Shown in pieces: positions 43,979-53,300 of a stretch of DNA of 64,000 nucleotides. Origin of the DNA: Cryomorphaceae bacterium (lineage in GTDB: Bacteria; Bacteroidota; Bacteroidia; Flavobacteriales_D; Sanyastnellaceae). Numbering within the stretch: position 1 is the stretch's first letter; every line of letters starts with the position of its first letter. The notes beneath the pieces are model-generated. The model saw only the letters and a list, made by a program, of their open reading frames with translations, was not told the origin of the DNA and made no database searches. Made by a program: the position numbers and the translations under genes. The DNA is taken from the NCBI GenBank assembly GCA_016124575.1, contig WGNM01000005.1:146118-210117 (forward strand), given 5' to 3'.

Positions 43979-44527
43979 ATGAGTCAAAACATTGAAAACA
44001 TACAATCGGAATTTATGAAGCATTATGCTCCCTTGCACGATGGCTTCACGCGTTTTTGCAGCGCACGTTCTTATGGCATTATTGATACGGAAGATTTGGT
44101 GCAAGAGTCGGTTTTGGCTGCCTATTCCAATTTCGATAAAATTCGCAACCCTCAGGCGCTTATGGCTTACCTCATGCGTGTCGCCATCAATCACGTGAAC
44201 AGCAAAGCACGACGAAAGAAATTTAAAGCCGAGTTCGATGAGAAAGCATTCAATAAACTTCTCGACCTAGCGCCGAATGCTGAAGTTGCTCTCGATGCTT
44301 CTCTCCTTTATCGATCGCTTAGAAATTTGTCGCCAAAACTGCGCGAACCACTCGAATTGTTCGAAATCGTTGGCTTTTCGATCGCCGAAATTGCCGAAAT
44401 GAAGGGAGTGAGTGAAAGCGCTATAAAAGTTCGATTGCACAGAGCCAGAAAACAGTTGAAAAACGAACTAGAGCCGTTCGCAGCAGATCTTCAACAAGTA
44501 TTCACCAGCGTGATGCTTTTATTTTAA
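43979..44527 (+). CDS. ECF-type RNA polymerase sigma factor
   Basis: The 182-residue protein has the two ECF regions. Region 2 covers about residues 15-80 (DGFTRFCSARSYGIIDTEDLVQESVLAAY and NPQALMAYLMRVAINHV). Region 4 covers about 110-165 (LSPKLREPLELFEIVGFSIAEIAEMKGVSESAIKVRLHRARKQL, a helix-turn-helix). I use the ATG at 43979; a TTG lies one codon upstream. It is followed after 11 bp by a single-span membrane protein, the usual layout of a sigma/anti-sigma pair. Its regulon is unknown. Confidence 0.92.
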   Translation: MSQNIENIQSEFMKHYAPLHDGFTRFCSARSYGIIDTEDLVQESVLAAYSNFDKIRNPQALMAYLMRVAINHVNSKARRKKFKAEFDEKAFNKLLDLAPNAEVALDASLLYRSLRNLSPKLREPLELFEIVGFSIAEIAEMKGVSESAIKVRLHRARKQLKNELEPFAADLQQVFTSVMLLF

Positions 44528-44538
44528 TTCAGGAAACC

Positions 44539-45426
44539 ATGACAGATATAAATAGACAATTTGAGGCAGTCCGGAAACTGCGCCTAGAAGTTAATGTGGA
44601 TTATGTAGGACAATTGCTGAGCAATCAACCCATCCCAGTATTAAAGAAATCAGGCTTCAACTTGAAGTTTTTCATGTCTGTGCTAATTGGTGCTGCAGCC
44701 ATTGTTTTTCTACTAAATACAAAAATGCAAGAGTATACTGGTGATAAACCATTAAAGCTCCACTCAGCAGCTGGCTTGGCTTTGGATACTGCAAAGAAGG
44801 ATAACAGCAATCAATTGGAGATACAGAGTTTAACAGACAAAAATGATGGACAAGGAACACAAATCGTTGGTGATACCAATGGTTTTAAATTGAAACCAAC
44901 TTTCCCGATTGACACATCCCGATTCGTTAGGGTTTCGTCTGCGCGTGATTCCAATTTCTTGAAGTCGAGTGAATCGTTGTCGGTTTCGGGTGGACCTCAA
45001 GATTTGCAAATGCAGCATTTCGATTTCATCAACTCATTGTTTCATTTATCGGATAGTGTTGAAGGTTCAATGCCAGGCACACAATATCAATTCACCATTC
45101 GCAAAGAAGAATCTGAGCGAGAGATTTTTCAGAAGTTAAAGGAGGTATACCACCTTGGAATGACTGTGTTCATGAACAAATGCAAAGAACGTCGAGGTGA
45201 CATTTATCATCTCAAACTGAGCTTTTCATATACCACCGTAGATTGCCGACAACATTTCTTTTATAATGTTGACCTCAAAGGTTTTGATACGTTCTCATTC
45301 GGGTGGGACACAAGCAACAATGGAAGCATCGAACACTTTTGGACCCAGCTCAACAATGGTAAGAAGAGTTTTATTCACGACGTATACACCCATAAAGGGA
45401 AGTTTAAGTATAGCCATAAAGACTAA
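44539..45426 (+). CDS. Single-pass membrane protein, probable anti-sigma partner of the ECF factor
   Basis: The 295-residue protein has a short cytoplasmic N-terminus of about 45 residues, one membrane segment (FFMSVLIGAAAIVFLLN, about 48-66) and a periplasmic C-terminal part of about 225 residues. The N-terminal part (DINRQFEAVRKLRLEVNVDYV) could bind the sigma factor, but no zinc-type anti-sigma motif is visible. The call rests on gene order and topology. The periplasmic part is not recognised. Confidence 0.6.
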   Translation: MTDINRQFEAVRKLRLEVNVDYVGQLLSNQPIPVLKKSGFNLKFFMSVLIGAAAIVFLLNTKMQEYTGDKPLKLHSAAGLALDTAKKDNSNQLEIQSLTDKNDGQGTQIVGDTNGFKLKPTFPIDTSRFVRVSSARDSNFLKSSESLSVSGGPQDLQMQHFDFINSLFHLSDSVEGSMPGTQYQFTIRKEESEREIFQKLKEVYHLGMTVFMNKCKERRGDIYHLKLSFSYTTVDCRQHFFYNVDLKGFDTFSFGWDTSNNGSIEHFWTQLNNGKKSFIHDVYTHKGKFKYSHKD

Positions 45427-45564
45427 GTTTGCGCAGCAATTAACGAGAGACTATATTTTCGATGTCGAAATAAGCGACAAGTTATTTTTCCTTGGCTAAT
45501 GGATGTTTACAATTAGAAAAGAAAGGTGAAGCAAGGGAAAATGAGTTTATCATGCGCAGCATAG

Positions 45565-46104
45565 ATGCAAAAGAACGATAAGAAATACATATTCGAGAGT
45601 GCTCGATTGGGTTTTCGGACATGGAACGAAACCGATTTAGATGAGCTTTCGCGCATGAATGCGGATGTCGATGTGATGCGCTTTTTTCCCTCGGTACAAA
45701 CCCGTGAACAAAGCAGATTGTTTCTTGAGAGAATGCAACAGCATCAAGATGAGTTTGGCTTCTGTTATTTTGCAGTAGAAGAGTTGATAAGCAGAAAGTT
45801 TATAGGGTTCATTGGTGCGTGCCAACAAACCTATGAAGCGCCGTTTACTCCCTGCACAGATGTCGGTTGGCGTTTGCTCCCAGCGTTTTGGGGAAAAGGA
45901 TATGCGCAAGAAGGGGCGCTAGGAACGATGGATTTCCTCAAAAGGGCAGGTGTCGACGAAGTTTTCGCAGTTGCACCCGAAGTAAATCTTCCGTCTATAA
46001 GAGTTATGGAACGCGCAGGTATGAAGAGGCAGGCAGTTTTCAAGCATCCTCATCTGAACGATTCACCGCTGGCAACGTGCGTTTATTGGAGCAAATCACT
46101 TTGA
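45565..46104 (+). CDS. GNAT-family N-acetyltransferase (RimJ/RimL type)
   Basis: The 179-residue protein has the RimJ/RimL layout: ESARLGFRTWNETDLDELSRMN at the start, FGFCYFAVEELISRKFIGFIG in the middle, the acetyl-CoA-binding VGWRLLPAFWGKGYAQEGALGTMDF near 106-130, and VNLPSIRVMERAGMKRQ near 140. It should acetylate an amine of a protein or small molecule. No substrate clue comes from the neighbours. Confidence 0.9.
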   Translation: MQKNDKKYIFESARLGFRTWNETDLDELSRMNADVDVMRFFPSVQTREQSRLFLERMQQHQDEFGFCYFAVEELISRKFIGFIGACQQTYEAPFTPCTDVGWRLLPAFWGKGYAQEGALGTMDFLKRAGVDEVFAVAPEVNLPSIRVMERAGMKRQAVFKHPHLNDSPLATCVYWSKSL

Positions 46105-46134
46105 GAAGCGAGATTTTTAATAAAATTGCATTAA

Positions 46135-46146
46135 ATCGTATACGAT
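46135..46146. promoter_or_regulatory. Candidate GntR operator
   Basis: ATCGTATACGAT is a perfect 12-bp palindrome located between a TTG and the TATATTTG box of the GntR gene, where an autoregulator would act. Its GTATAC centre is compatible with FadR-type operators. Confidence 0.5.
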
Positions 46147-46150
46147 ATAC

Positions 46151-46158
46151 TATATTTG
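46151..46158 (+). promoter_or_regulatory. Candidate -7 promoter box of the gntR-hydrolase operon
   Basis: TATATTTG matches TAnnTTTG, with a TTG 22 nt upstream, and ends 3 nt before the ATG at 46162. A leaderless message is implied. Confidence 0.45.
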
Positions 46159-46161
46159 AAC

Positions 46162-46809
46162 ATGATTCAAAAGATTACATTCAGAGACCAGGTCAAAGAA
46201 GAGCTTTTAGGAGCTATGTTTTCTGGGGAGATAGAGCCAGGGGCAAGGATCTCGTTGGTTGATATTGCTCGCAAGTTAGATGTGAGTGTAACGCCAGTCA
46301 GAGAAGCGTTGACGCAGCTAACTGAGACAAGAATTGTGAACTACATTCCGAATCGGGGATTTGTGGTTTCGGACCTAAATGAGAACGAAGCCCTCGATCT
46401 TTATGAGGCGATTTCATTGATAGAGTCTGCGTTGCTTTTAACGTGTCAATTCGATACACAGGCTATAATTGGATTAGAGATTAGTCAAAAGTCTTTTCTA
46501 AACGCTAAATCCAAAACAGAGCGGGTTCATTCAGACATGATGTTTCACAAAACCTTGATTGGACCTGCTAAGAATAACCTTTTGAAGAAAATTATCGAAG
46601 ATGTCCGCATTCGCGTTTTTTTCTACGAATTGGAATACATGTCGCTCGATGATTTAAAAGTCAACTCCGATGAAAGTCACGATCAAATCATATCCTTCTT
46701 AAAGGAGGGTAATCTTACTGAGGCCTCTGCTGTGTTGAGATTGAATTGGAAATTGAGCATTGACAGAATAACTTCAAAAATGCGTGTTGAAGAAAAGCAT
46801 ATAAACTAA
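46162..46809 (+). CDS. GntR-family transcriptional regulator with FCD domain
   Basis: The 215-residue regulator has the N-terminal winged helix (DQVKEELLGAMFSGEIEPGARISLVDIARKLDVSVTPVREALTQL, ending with NRGFVV) and a C-terminal all-helical FCD ligand domain (residues about 75-205, with MMFHKTLIGPAKN and DESHDQIISFLKEG carrying the conserved His). Such regulators usually sense an organic acid or related metabolite. The ATG at 46162 is used; a TTG lies six bases upstream. A palindromic operator candidate lies before it and the serine hydrolase gene follows, suggesting joint control. Confidence 0.93.
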   Translation: MIQKITFRDQVKEELLGAMFSGEIEPGARISLVDIARKLDVSVTPVREALTQLTETRIVNYIPNRGFVVSDLNENEALDLYEAISLIESALLLTCQFDTQAIIGLEISQKSFLNAKSKTERVHSDMMFHKTLIGPAKNNLLKKIIEDVRIRVFFYELEYMSLDDLKVNSDESHDQIISFLKEGNLTEASAVLRLNWKLSIDRITSKMRVEEKHIN

Positions 46810-46815
46810 AGGAGG
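46808..46815 (+). promoter_or_regulatory. Unusually strong Shine-Dalgarno sequence
   Basis: AAAGGAGG lies 8 nt before the ATG at 46824 and overlaps the stop codon of the GntR gene. Most genes in this window lack such a site, so this one is exceptional and would couple the hydrolase to the regulator. Confidence 0.7.
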
Positions 46816-46823
46816 CGCTTGTT

Positions 46824-48356
46824 ATGAAAAGGATTGCACCTATTTTCCTGTTGATTTCGATATTCTTCATTTCCGCGACGTTCACTTGTGAAGAAAAGCG
46901 AAACCCTCGTAAAATCATCCATACAGAGGTAGGAGTAAAAATGGATGAAAGGTTAACGCCATACATTCAATCGTTGTTGGCGGTTCACGATAGTGAGTCG
47001 AGTGTTTCTGTTGGGGTGACATATGGGGATCAAATTGTATACGCTCGATCTTTCGGTTATGCCAATATAGAAACACGCGAATTAGCAAATCTTAGAACCC
47101 TTTATCATGTTTCATCCATTTCAAAAACATTTATCGCAGCTGCCATTGTGAAACTTGAAAGTGAAGGTTTGCTGGATATTGATGATCCTGTTGTTAAATA
47201 CATTCCATATTTTAAGTTGGCTTCCGCAAGCTACATGGAGATCACTCTTCAACAACTTTTAACTCATACTTCGGGCTTGCCAGCACACAATGGGTTGGAT
47301 AATTGGGAATCACCCTCATACAGCAGTGATGCACTTGAAGTTTATATTCGAAGTGCTTCCCATTTGGAATTGGAGTTTTCTCCAGGGACTGATTTCAGTT
47401 ACAGCGATATCGGATTTATTCTTTTGGGAGAGGTCATCGAAAATGTCGCGGGAGGTTCTTTCGAAGAATACGTTGATCGTCAAATTTTGAAACCTTGTAA
47501 TATGAAAGCATCAACTTTTAGAAAAGGCGATGAGCTTTTAAAGAATTGGGCGGCGCCTCATATTTTTGGGACCAATACACAAGTTTGGAAGCACTATCCA
47601 TACAACAGAATGTATGCTCCTAGCAATGCATTCAATTCCAATGTAATTGAAATGTGTAGGTGGTCAATCATGAATCTTCATCATGGAAAATCGGAGAAAG
47701 GGAATGTCTTAGATTCAACTTCTCATGCGCTTTTATTTCAACCCCATGTCGCTACTCCGTGGGGAAAAGAAATTGGCTACAGTTGGTTTATTCAAGACTA
47801 TTTGGGGATGACAACATGGATGCATACGGGTGAAGACATTGGTTTTAGTTCACAGTGCATTCTTTATCCTGAGGAGGATGTCGCGATTGTTGTTTTGGCA
47901 AACGGATCAAACTCGCGAACCGCTCGGATTGCAAACGCAGCAATGGAAATTTTTAAAGACATGGAACCGAAGAGTTATCAGGTATCCGGTAAATTCTTGT
48001 TTTGCAAAGAGTGGAATGAGCGCGGATTGGACAGCGCCAAAAATCTATGGAAAAGTTTGTTAGCAGATAGTACCGATAATTATTTTGCAAATGAATGGGA
48101 ATTAAATATTGTCGGACATGGTTTGATATTTACCGGGGAAATTGAGAAAGCAAAGCAGGTTTTCCAATTTAACATTGATCTATTCCCAGAAGAACCGAAT
48201 GTTTATGATAGTTATGGTGATGCACTTTTTGCTGAGTGCGATACGCTAGGAGCCATATCTTATTTTATGAAATCGATGTCTGTGGATTCAAGTTTTACCG
48301 AACCGCTGCCTAAGCTTGACAAGCTCAAAGACTTTATAGACGGAAGAAAGCTATAG
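46824..48356 (+). CDS. Beta-lactamase-family serine hydrolase (envelope)
   Basis: The 510-residue protein has an N-terminal signal that ends in a possible lipobox (ISATFTC, Cys22). The class C beta-lactamase/DD-peptidase-like fold shows the nucleophile SISK (Ser98-Lys101), a YSD in FSYSDIGFILLGEV in place of YxN, the block LQQLLTHTSGLP, and HTG in WMHTGEDIGFSS. The last 110 residues look TPR-like (VFQFNIDLFPEEPNVYDSYGDALF). It may act on peptides, esters or cell-wall fragments; antibiotic hydrolysis is not implied. Confidence 0.88.
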   Translation: MKRIAPIFLLISIFFISATFTCEEKRNPRKIIHTEVGVKMDERLTPYIQSLLAVHDSESSVSVGVTYGDQIVYARSFGYANIETRELANLRTLYHVSSISKTFIAAAIVKLESEGLLDIDDPVVKYIPYFKLASASYMEITLQQLLTHTSGLPAHNGLDNWESPSYSSDALEVYIRSASHLELEFSPGTDFSYSDIGFILLGEVIENVAGGSFEEYVDRQILKPCNMKASTFRKGDELLKNWAAPHIFGTNTQVWKHYPYNRMYAPSNAFNSNVIEMCRWSIMNLHHGKSEKGNVLDSTSHALLFQPHVATPWGKEIGYSWFIQDYLGMTTWMHTGEDIGFSSQCILYPEEDVAIVVLANGSNSRTARIANAAMEIFKDMEPKSYQVSGKFLFCKEWNERGLDSAKNLWKSLLADSTDNYFANEWELNIVGHGLIFTGEIEKAKQVFQFNIDLFPEEPNVYDSYGDALFAECDTLGAISYFMKSMSVDSSFTEPLPKLDKLKDFIDGRKL

Positions 48357-49658
48357 TATCGTCAACGTCTCCCAGATTTGATCCCGAAGTTTTGGGTTTA
48401 CTTCGGTCTCATCTGCGTACGTTTTCCACTTGCTTACCACGTGCGATACCTGATCGATTGTTTCAATCCAATTTGAATGTCCGATTTTGATGCTTTCACC
48501 AACCTTTAGTAAATCGTTTCGGTTAATTTCTTTTCGTTTTCCGTTGATACTCAAGGCGTGCTGACTGACCCAAAGGCTGTCTGGTCGGTAGGCATGGCAA
48601 AGATCGTAAGCAGGAGCAAGTTCCCAAACGTCATCTTTTTTCAATCGAAAAGCGAAGTTTTTGGTGTGGTCATCGCAGTTTCTAGCGATAACGTTGAAGA
48701 CCATTCGTTTGAACATCTGCTCTGCTTGTGAGTATGGCAAACGCAACACGCGCATGGTCTGAAATAGCTGCTCGTAGCTGTAGCTTGTAACGAGGTTGAA
48801 GTCGACATGCTGCATCGCACACCAAGTCTGAATGTGATGTTTGGTGTTATGACCCTCGCGATCGAATCTTTTTGTCATAAAGTGTGCACGCTCATTTTCG
48901 ACAAGCAGACGGGAAGGCATCATCTCAATGCCACAATCGAGCGCCATTTTGTAATAGGCCATTTCAACCCTGCCATATCCATGTGTAGCGCCCAATTGAA
49001 CGTCTGATACCCCGTCAAGTTTGATCATCCAATGCTCAAATCCTCTGGGTGCTGTCGTTTGTCCGGATCGCACTTCGCCCGTTTTTTCGTTGAATGCAAT
49101 CACTGCTTTCGGACGTGCACCACCTGCTGATGTCCCTATGCGGATAATGTCGAGCAATGCCCTTTCTTTTTCTTCGTTGATGTTGGTCGAAAACGATTGT
49201 TTGCTGCTCAAAACTTGCTGGGCTACTTCTATCAAGCTTTCAACTTCGAGTGAAAAGCTGTTTTGCGAGTCGCTGAATCGACTCGGGGTAAACTCGAGTG
49301 CTCCCATTCCGCGTGAGCCAATGAAGCAGAGTGTTTCGACAGGGTTCATGCTGTTGATGGGACGGCCTTGTTGAGCAAGCCAAAGGTTTATCAACTCGTT
49401 GCCGTAGCGATCAGGCAATACATCTGCGAGCAACCCCGGCAAACCTTTAAAAGTATCGAACGCAGACCCCTGTTGTTGTCGCAAAGCCGGAAAGCTATAT
49501 ATGCTTTGTCCGCTAGCAACAGGCATGAAAATAGGCGCTAGGTCCCACCCGAACCGTTTAAACAGCTCCGTGTATTCAAATGTCGCATGCCCCGTTTTAT
49601 CATCCCATACGACAGCCCCGACTTGGTTTCCCCAAATGTTTATTTCAGCAGCCTCCAT
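48351..49658 (-). CDS. hipA: HipA-family serine/threonine kinase (toxin-like)
   Basis: The 435-residue protein has the HipA arrangement: a small N-terminal domain (MEAAEINIWGNQVGAVVWD), FKGLPGLLADVLPDRYGN, a nucleotide-binding loop GTSAGGARPKAV near 175, MIKLDGVS, the catalytic NVIARNCDDHTKNFAF near 318-332 and the metal-binding AYDLCHA. HipA proteins phosphorylate targets such as glutamyl-tRNA synthetase and cause growth arrest, with HipB as the antidote. The HipB-like gene lies directly upstream (1-bp gap), so this is a complete toxin-antitoxin module. Confidence 0.93.
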   Translation of the reverse strand: MEAAEINIWGNQVGAVVWDDKTGHATFEYTELFKRFGWDLAPIFMPVASGQSIYSFPALRQQQGSAFDTFKGLPGLLADVLPDRYGNELINLWLAQQGRPINSMNPVETLCFIGSRGMGALEFTPSRFSDSQNSFSLEVESLIEVAQQVLSSKQSFSTNINEEKERALLDIIRIGTSAGGARPKAVIAFNEKTGEVRSGQTTAPRGFEHWMIKLDGVSDVQLGATHGYGRVEMAYYKMALDCGIEMMPSRLLVENERAHFMTKRFDREGHNTKHHIQTWCAMQHVDFNLVTSYSYEQLFQTMRVLRLPYSQAEQMFKRMVFNVIARNCDDHTKNFAFRLKKDDVWELAPAYDLCHAYRPDSLWVSQHALSINGKRKEINRNDLLKVGESIKIGHSNWIETIDQVSHVVSKWKTYADETEVNPKLRDQIWETLTIL

Positions 49659-49659
49659 A

Positions 49660-49974
49660 TCACCATTCAGATTCGTTTGTTGGACCTTTTTTGCGCCTAC
49701 CAGCGCGCAGACGTTGAAGTTTTGCTTCTTTGACGATAGCGAGCGGACTGATTACTTTTTCGATGTGAAATGCATCGAACACATGTAGTAGATTTAAAAT
49801 GCGTAACACCTGCAGCAGCGTGGCGATGTTTACAGGCTCACCATTTTCAAGCAAGCTAAGTGTTGACCTGCTGATGGATGCCGCTGATGCGACTTCGGAT
49901 TGCGACTTGTTTTGCAAAAGCCGATGGTGCTTTATGAATGAACCGATGTGCTCTGCTAAAGCCTTATCACTCAT
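49660..49974 (-). CDS. hipB: HipB-like XRE-family antitoxin
   Basis: The 104-residue protein has a Cro/C1-type helix-turn-helix (IGSFIKHHRLLQNKSQSEVASAASISRSTLSLLENGEPVNIATLLQVLRIL, about residues 9-60) and a basic C-terminus (LQRLRAGRRKKGPTNE). It should bind and neutralise HipA and repress the operon. The ATG at 49974 is chosen because an operator-like repeat covers the alternative ATG at 50007, which would add 11 residues. It precedes hipA by 1 bp. Confidence 0.88.
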   Translation of the reverse strand: MSDKALAEHIGSFIKHHRLLQNKSQSEVASAASISRSTLSLLENGEPVNIATLLQVLRILNLLHVFDAFHIEKVISPLAIVKEAKLQRLRAGRRKKGPTNESEW

Positions 49975-49985
49975 TGCGTGCCAGT

Positions 49986-50050
49986 TAATGTATGAGTAAT
50001 TATGCATAAATATGATATGTGACTATAATGTACGAATAATCATTCAAATA
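49986..50050. promoter_or_regulatory. Operator-like direct repeats upstream of hipBA
   Basis: TAATGTATGAGTAATTATGC at 49986 and TAATGTACGAATAATCATTC at 50026 are related copies 40 bp apart. A third related copy (TAATGAATGATAAAACATTC) lies at 50114-50135. Spacing of about four helical turns and position before the HipB gene fit antitoxin binding sites. Confidence 0.5.
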
Positions 50051-50366
50051 TAATAAATATTGTTGACTTTATGTATGTATGAAAAACAATACGTAAATGT
50101 ATTTTATATATTATAATGAATGATAAAACATTCAATATGAATTTTGTTACATGGGTCGTGATGAATTCTATGCTACTGATTGGTGTTTTTTCTTAGCTGT
50201 TTAATGTCATTAATTCACAAGGTGCTCAGTATTTAATACATTCATAAATTTCATAACATCGCGGTAACAGCAAAACCTTTTTTAGGTAAAGATTTGGTAA
50301 ACCTCGCGGGGTTGAATTGAGATAAGTTTGGGCACCCGAACAAACGATGTTTCAACCAAATCTGCT
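50008..50366. other. AT-rich intergenic region between divergent hipBA and the TonB-dependent receptor
   Basis: About 360 bp without a gene. It holds the operator-like repeats noted at 50026 and 50114, a small inverted repeat ATTCA-ATA-TGAAT at 50130-50142, and a promoter-like TAAGTTTG at 50323-50330. No ORF, RNA gene or terminator hairpin was recognised. Confidence 0.6.
50323..50330 (+). promoter_or_regulatory. Candidate -7 promoter box of the receptor operon
   Basis: TAAGTTTG matches TAnnTTTG and ends 36 nt before the ATG at 50367. It overlaps an in-frame GTG/ATG-type extension, supporting the shorter start. Confidence 0.5.
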
Positions 50367-53300
50367 ATGACCTTCCACCTGCGTTTAGCTACTCTGTCTT
50401 TACTGATGTTTTCGTCTCTCTTTGCATTATCACAAGGAACCGTGCGCGGTGTTGTAAGTGATGAGTTGGGAGAACCACTTCCTTTTGTGAATGTATATGT
50501 TAAAGACATCACTTCGATAGGCACCACAACTGACCTTAACGGTTTATACACATTGAACTTACCAGATGCCAATGCGCACGTCGTTGTTTTTTCTTCGGTG
50601 GGGATGGCTCAGCAAAACTTAGAAGTCACTGTTAAGAATAAAGAGGTATTCGTTCTGAATGTCAAAATGCTCAACATGGCCATTGAGATTGAGGGCGGGG
50701 CGGAAATCATTGTGAAGGCAAACAGGGGAGGAGAACCTTATATGGAAATTCTTAAGAAAGAGAATCCTTCGAGTATCGATTATATTTCAGCATCTACGTT
50801 TAAGAAAACAGGCGATACCAATGTGCCTGATGCGGTGAAGCGTATTAGTGGAGTTTCTACCGTAGGAGGTTATGTTTCTGTTCGTGGACTGTCTGATAGA
50901 TACATTAAAACCACAATCAACGGATCACGTCTCCCAACACTGGATCCGTTTACCAATAATATACGTATGGATATGTTCCCAACTGGGCTTATTGACAACG
51001 TTATTATAAGTAAGACGATGACTCCCGATTTGCCAGGTGATTGGTCGGGTGCCTTTATCTCAATTGAAACCAAAGACTATCCTGAAGAACTTCAGATAAA
51101 TTTTACAAGTTCGGTGGGTTACAATTCGCAGACAACCTTCAAAGACATTGTGACTTCACAAAGAAGTTCGACCGATTGGTTGGGTTTCGATAACGGATTC
51201 CGTGATATTCCAGAAGGAACGCCTACAGATCAGTCAAGTTTTCCACGGGAAATAAATCCATCACTATGGCAACAGTTTGATTACCTCGGTATCAGTGGCG
51301 TTTTAGAAGGTTATGGAATTCCGGCCGACCAAAATATAGCGAACGGTAGCATCGGTCATCAAATCGGATTGTCGGAACTAGGTTTTTTAGGGCCTGGTCA
51401 ATTCAACAATTCTTTCGCGGTACAAAATGCAATTAGTGAGTACAACCAAACGTATGCTCCATCAGTTTTCTTCACTGCCTACAACCAAGAATTAGAAAAT
51501 ATAGGTACATCTTTTAAGGATACTTGGTTTACTGTAAAGGACCAAGCGCCTTTGAATAGCAGTATCAGTTTGAGCATTGGTAATCAAACCAAGCTTTTCA
51601 AACGTCCACTTGGATTTGTAATAGGATTCAGACATAGCACAACTACAGAGTATGATCCTGATTCTGATCTAAACCGCACAAATCTTTCGCCTAATCAGAC
51701 GAGAGAGAATACTGCTACTTATGCAAATCTTCGCAACCAAGTGCAGCAAGTAAGTCGTGAAACCACGGGTTGGAGCGGTTTGGCTAGTTTAACTTACAAC
51801 CTTAACCCGAACAACAAAGTATCCTTGCTTTTCATGCCGAATTTTCAAGGACAAAATAAAGCGCGGAAATCAGAAGGTTTCTTGGAGGATAATCAGGATA
51901 TTTCTTTTGGAGAAGATCAGGTTTATGAAGAACGTCAACAATTGCTGACTCAATTTAACAGCGAACATTTATTCCCTGAAAGCAAAATTCGAATCAATAC
52001 AGATGCTTCCTATACAAAAGGAAAACGAAATTTGTTAGATTTTAAAGATTTCCGTTATTTATTTGACGGAACAGACTATTTGTTTAATAGCACATTCACA
52101 CCTGATCGTCGCTTCCGTTATATGGATGAGAACCTTTTAGATACTCGTGTTTCTATTGAAATCCCTGTTTTAGAAACAAAAATGAAGGGTTCAAAACTTA
52201 AATTTGGAGGCGCCTACCAATACAATACCCGTGAGAATCAGCAGGTAGTATATACCGTTCAAGGGCTGAACGAAAGCGATTTGGCGCTTGGGTTTGATGA
52301 CGTTATGTCTATAGAGCGTTTCAGAATTGTAGATGGAACTTCGTTTGATTTATCCTACAACAATACCTCTTCAAATGTCGATAGTGATTTAGGTTTCCTC
52401 AAAGTAGCTGGCGGTTTCGGAATGTTCGATCTTCGTGTCACCCCAATTCTTCGATTTGTAGGTGGTTTACGCGTAGAACATACCGATATGTTGGTGGATA
52501 TAAAAGAGTTCTATGAGAACAACTATGCGATAGATGACCCTCGTCGTTCTAGTCAAGGTCAACTATTAAGTCCAGGAGAAATTAATCAGGTCAATTTTCT
52601 GCCGAGTATCAATATCATTTACAAGCTTAAAGATGATGAAGAAGCTGCCGTTAATTTGCGTGCCAACTTTAGTCAATCTCTTGCTCGTCCAAGTTTTCGA
52701 GAACTTACGAATGTTGCTTTGTTCGATTATGAGTTATTTGCCCGTGTAAAGGGAAATACTAACTTGGAAATGACCTCAATAAATAACTACGATTTACGTT
52801 GTGAAAGTTTTTTCAAAGGCGGTTCAAATCTTTCTGCTAGCGTATTCTATAAAACCTTTAAGAACCACATCGAGTTGATTTTGGCTCCAGGTGATGAGTT
52901 TACCTGGCAAAATGCGGAGAGTTCACAAGCTCTTGGTTTCGAATTAGAAGGAAAGGTTGATTTAACTAAGAAACTGGAGTTAAGGGCGAATGTTACTTTT
53001 ATACGTTCGGAAACAACAGTAACGATTCCTGTGCCGGAAACACGCACAATGTTCGGTCAGGCACCGTATATTTTTAATGCAATGTTGAGCTATCGCTTGG
53101 ATAGTATAGGTTTGATCTTCACTGGGTCATACAATATACAAGGTCCTAAATTGGCATTGGTAGCTAGTTCGGCCTTCTCAGCACCCGATGTATTTGAATT
53201 ACCTCGAAACATGGTTGATCTCAAAGTGTCAAAACGCCTAGGAGAGCATTTTTCGATAGCTGTTGCAGCTAGAAACCTCTTGAATGCGACCTTGATTCGT

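Noticed and set aside
43979-45426. SusC/D-linked FecIR-type sigma/anti-sigma system
   Set aside because: The membrane protein lacks a FecR domain pattern, and the TonB-dependent receptor is about 5 kb away behind other genes and a toxin-antitoxin module.
46824-48356. Antibiotic-resistance beta-lactamase
   Set aside because: The fold is that of the broad serine hydrolase family with a YSD variant and a C-terminal TPR-like part; nothing points to antibiotic hydrolysis.
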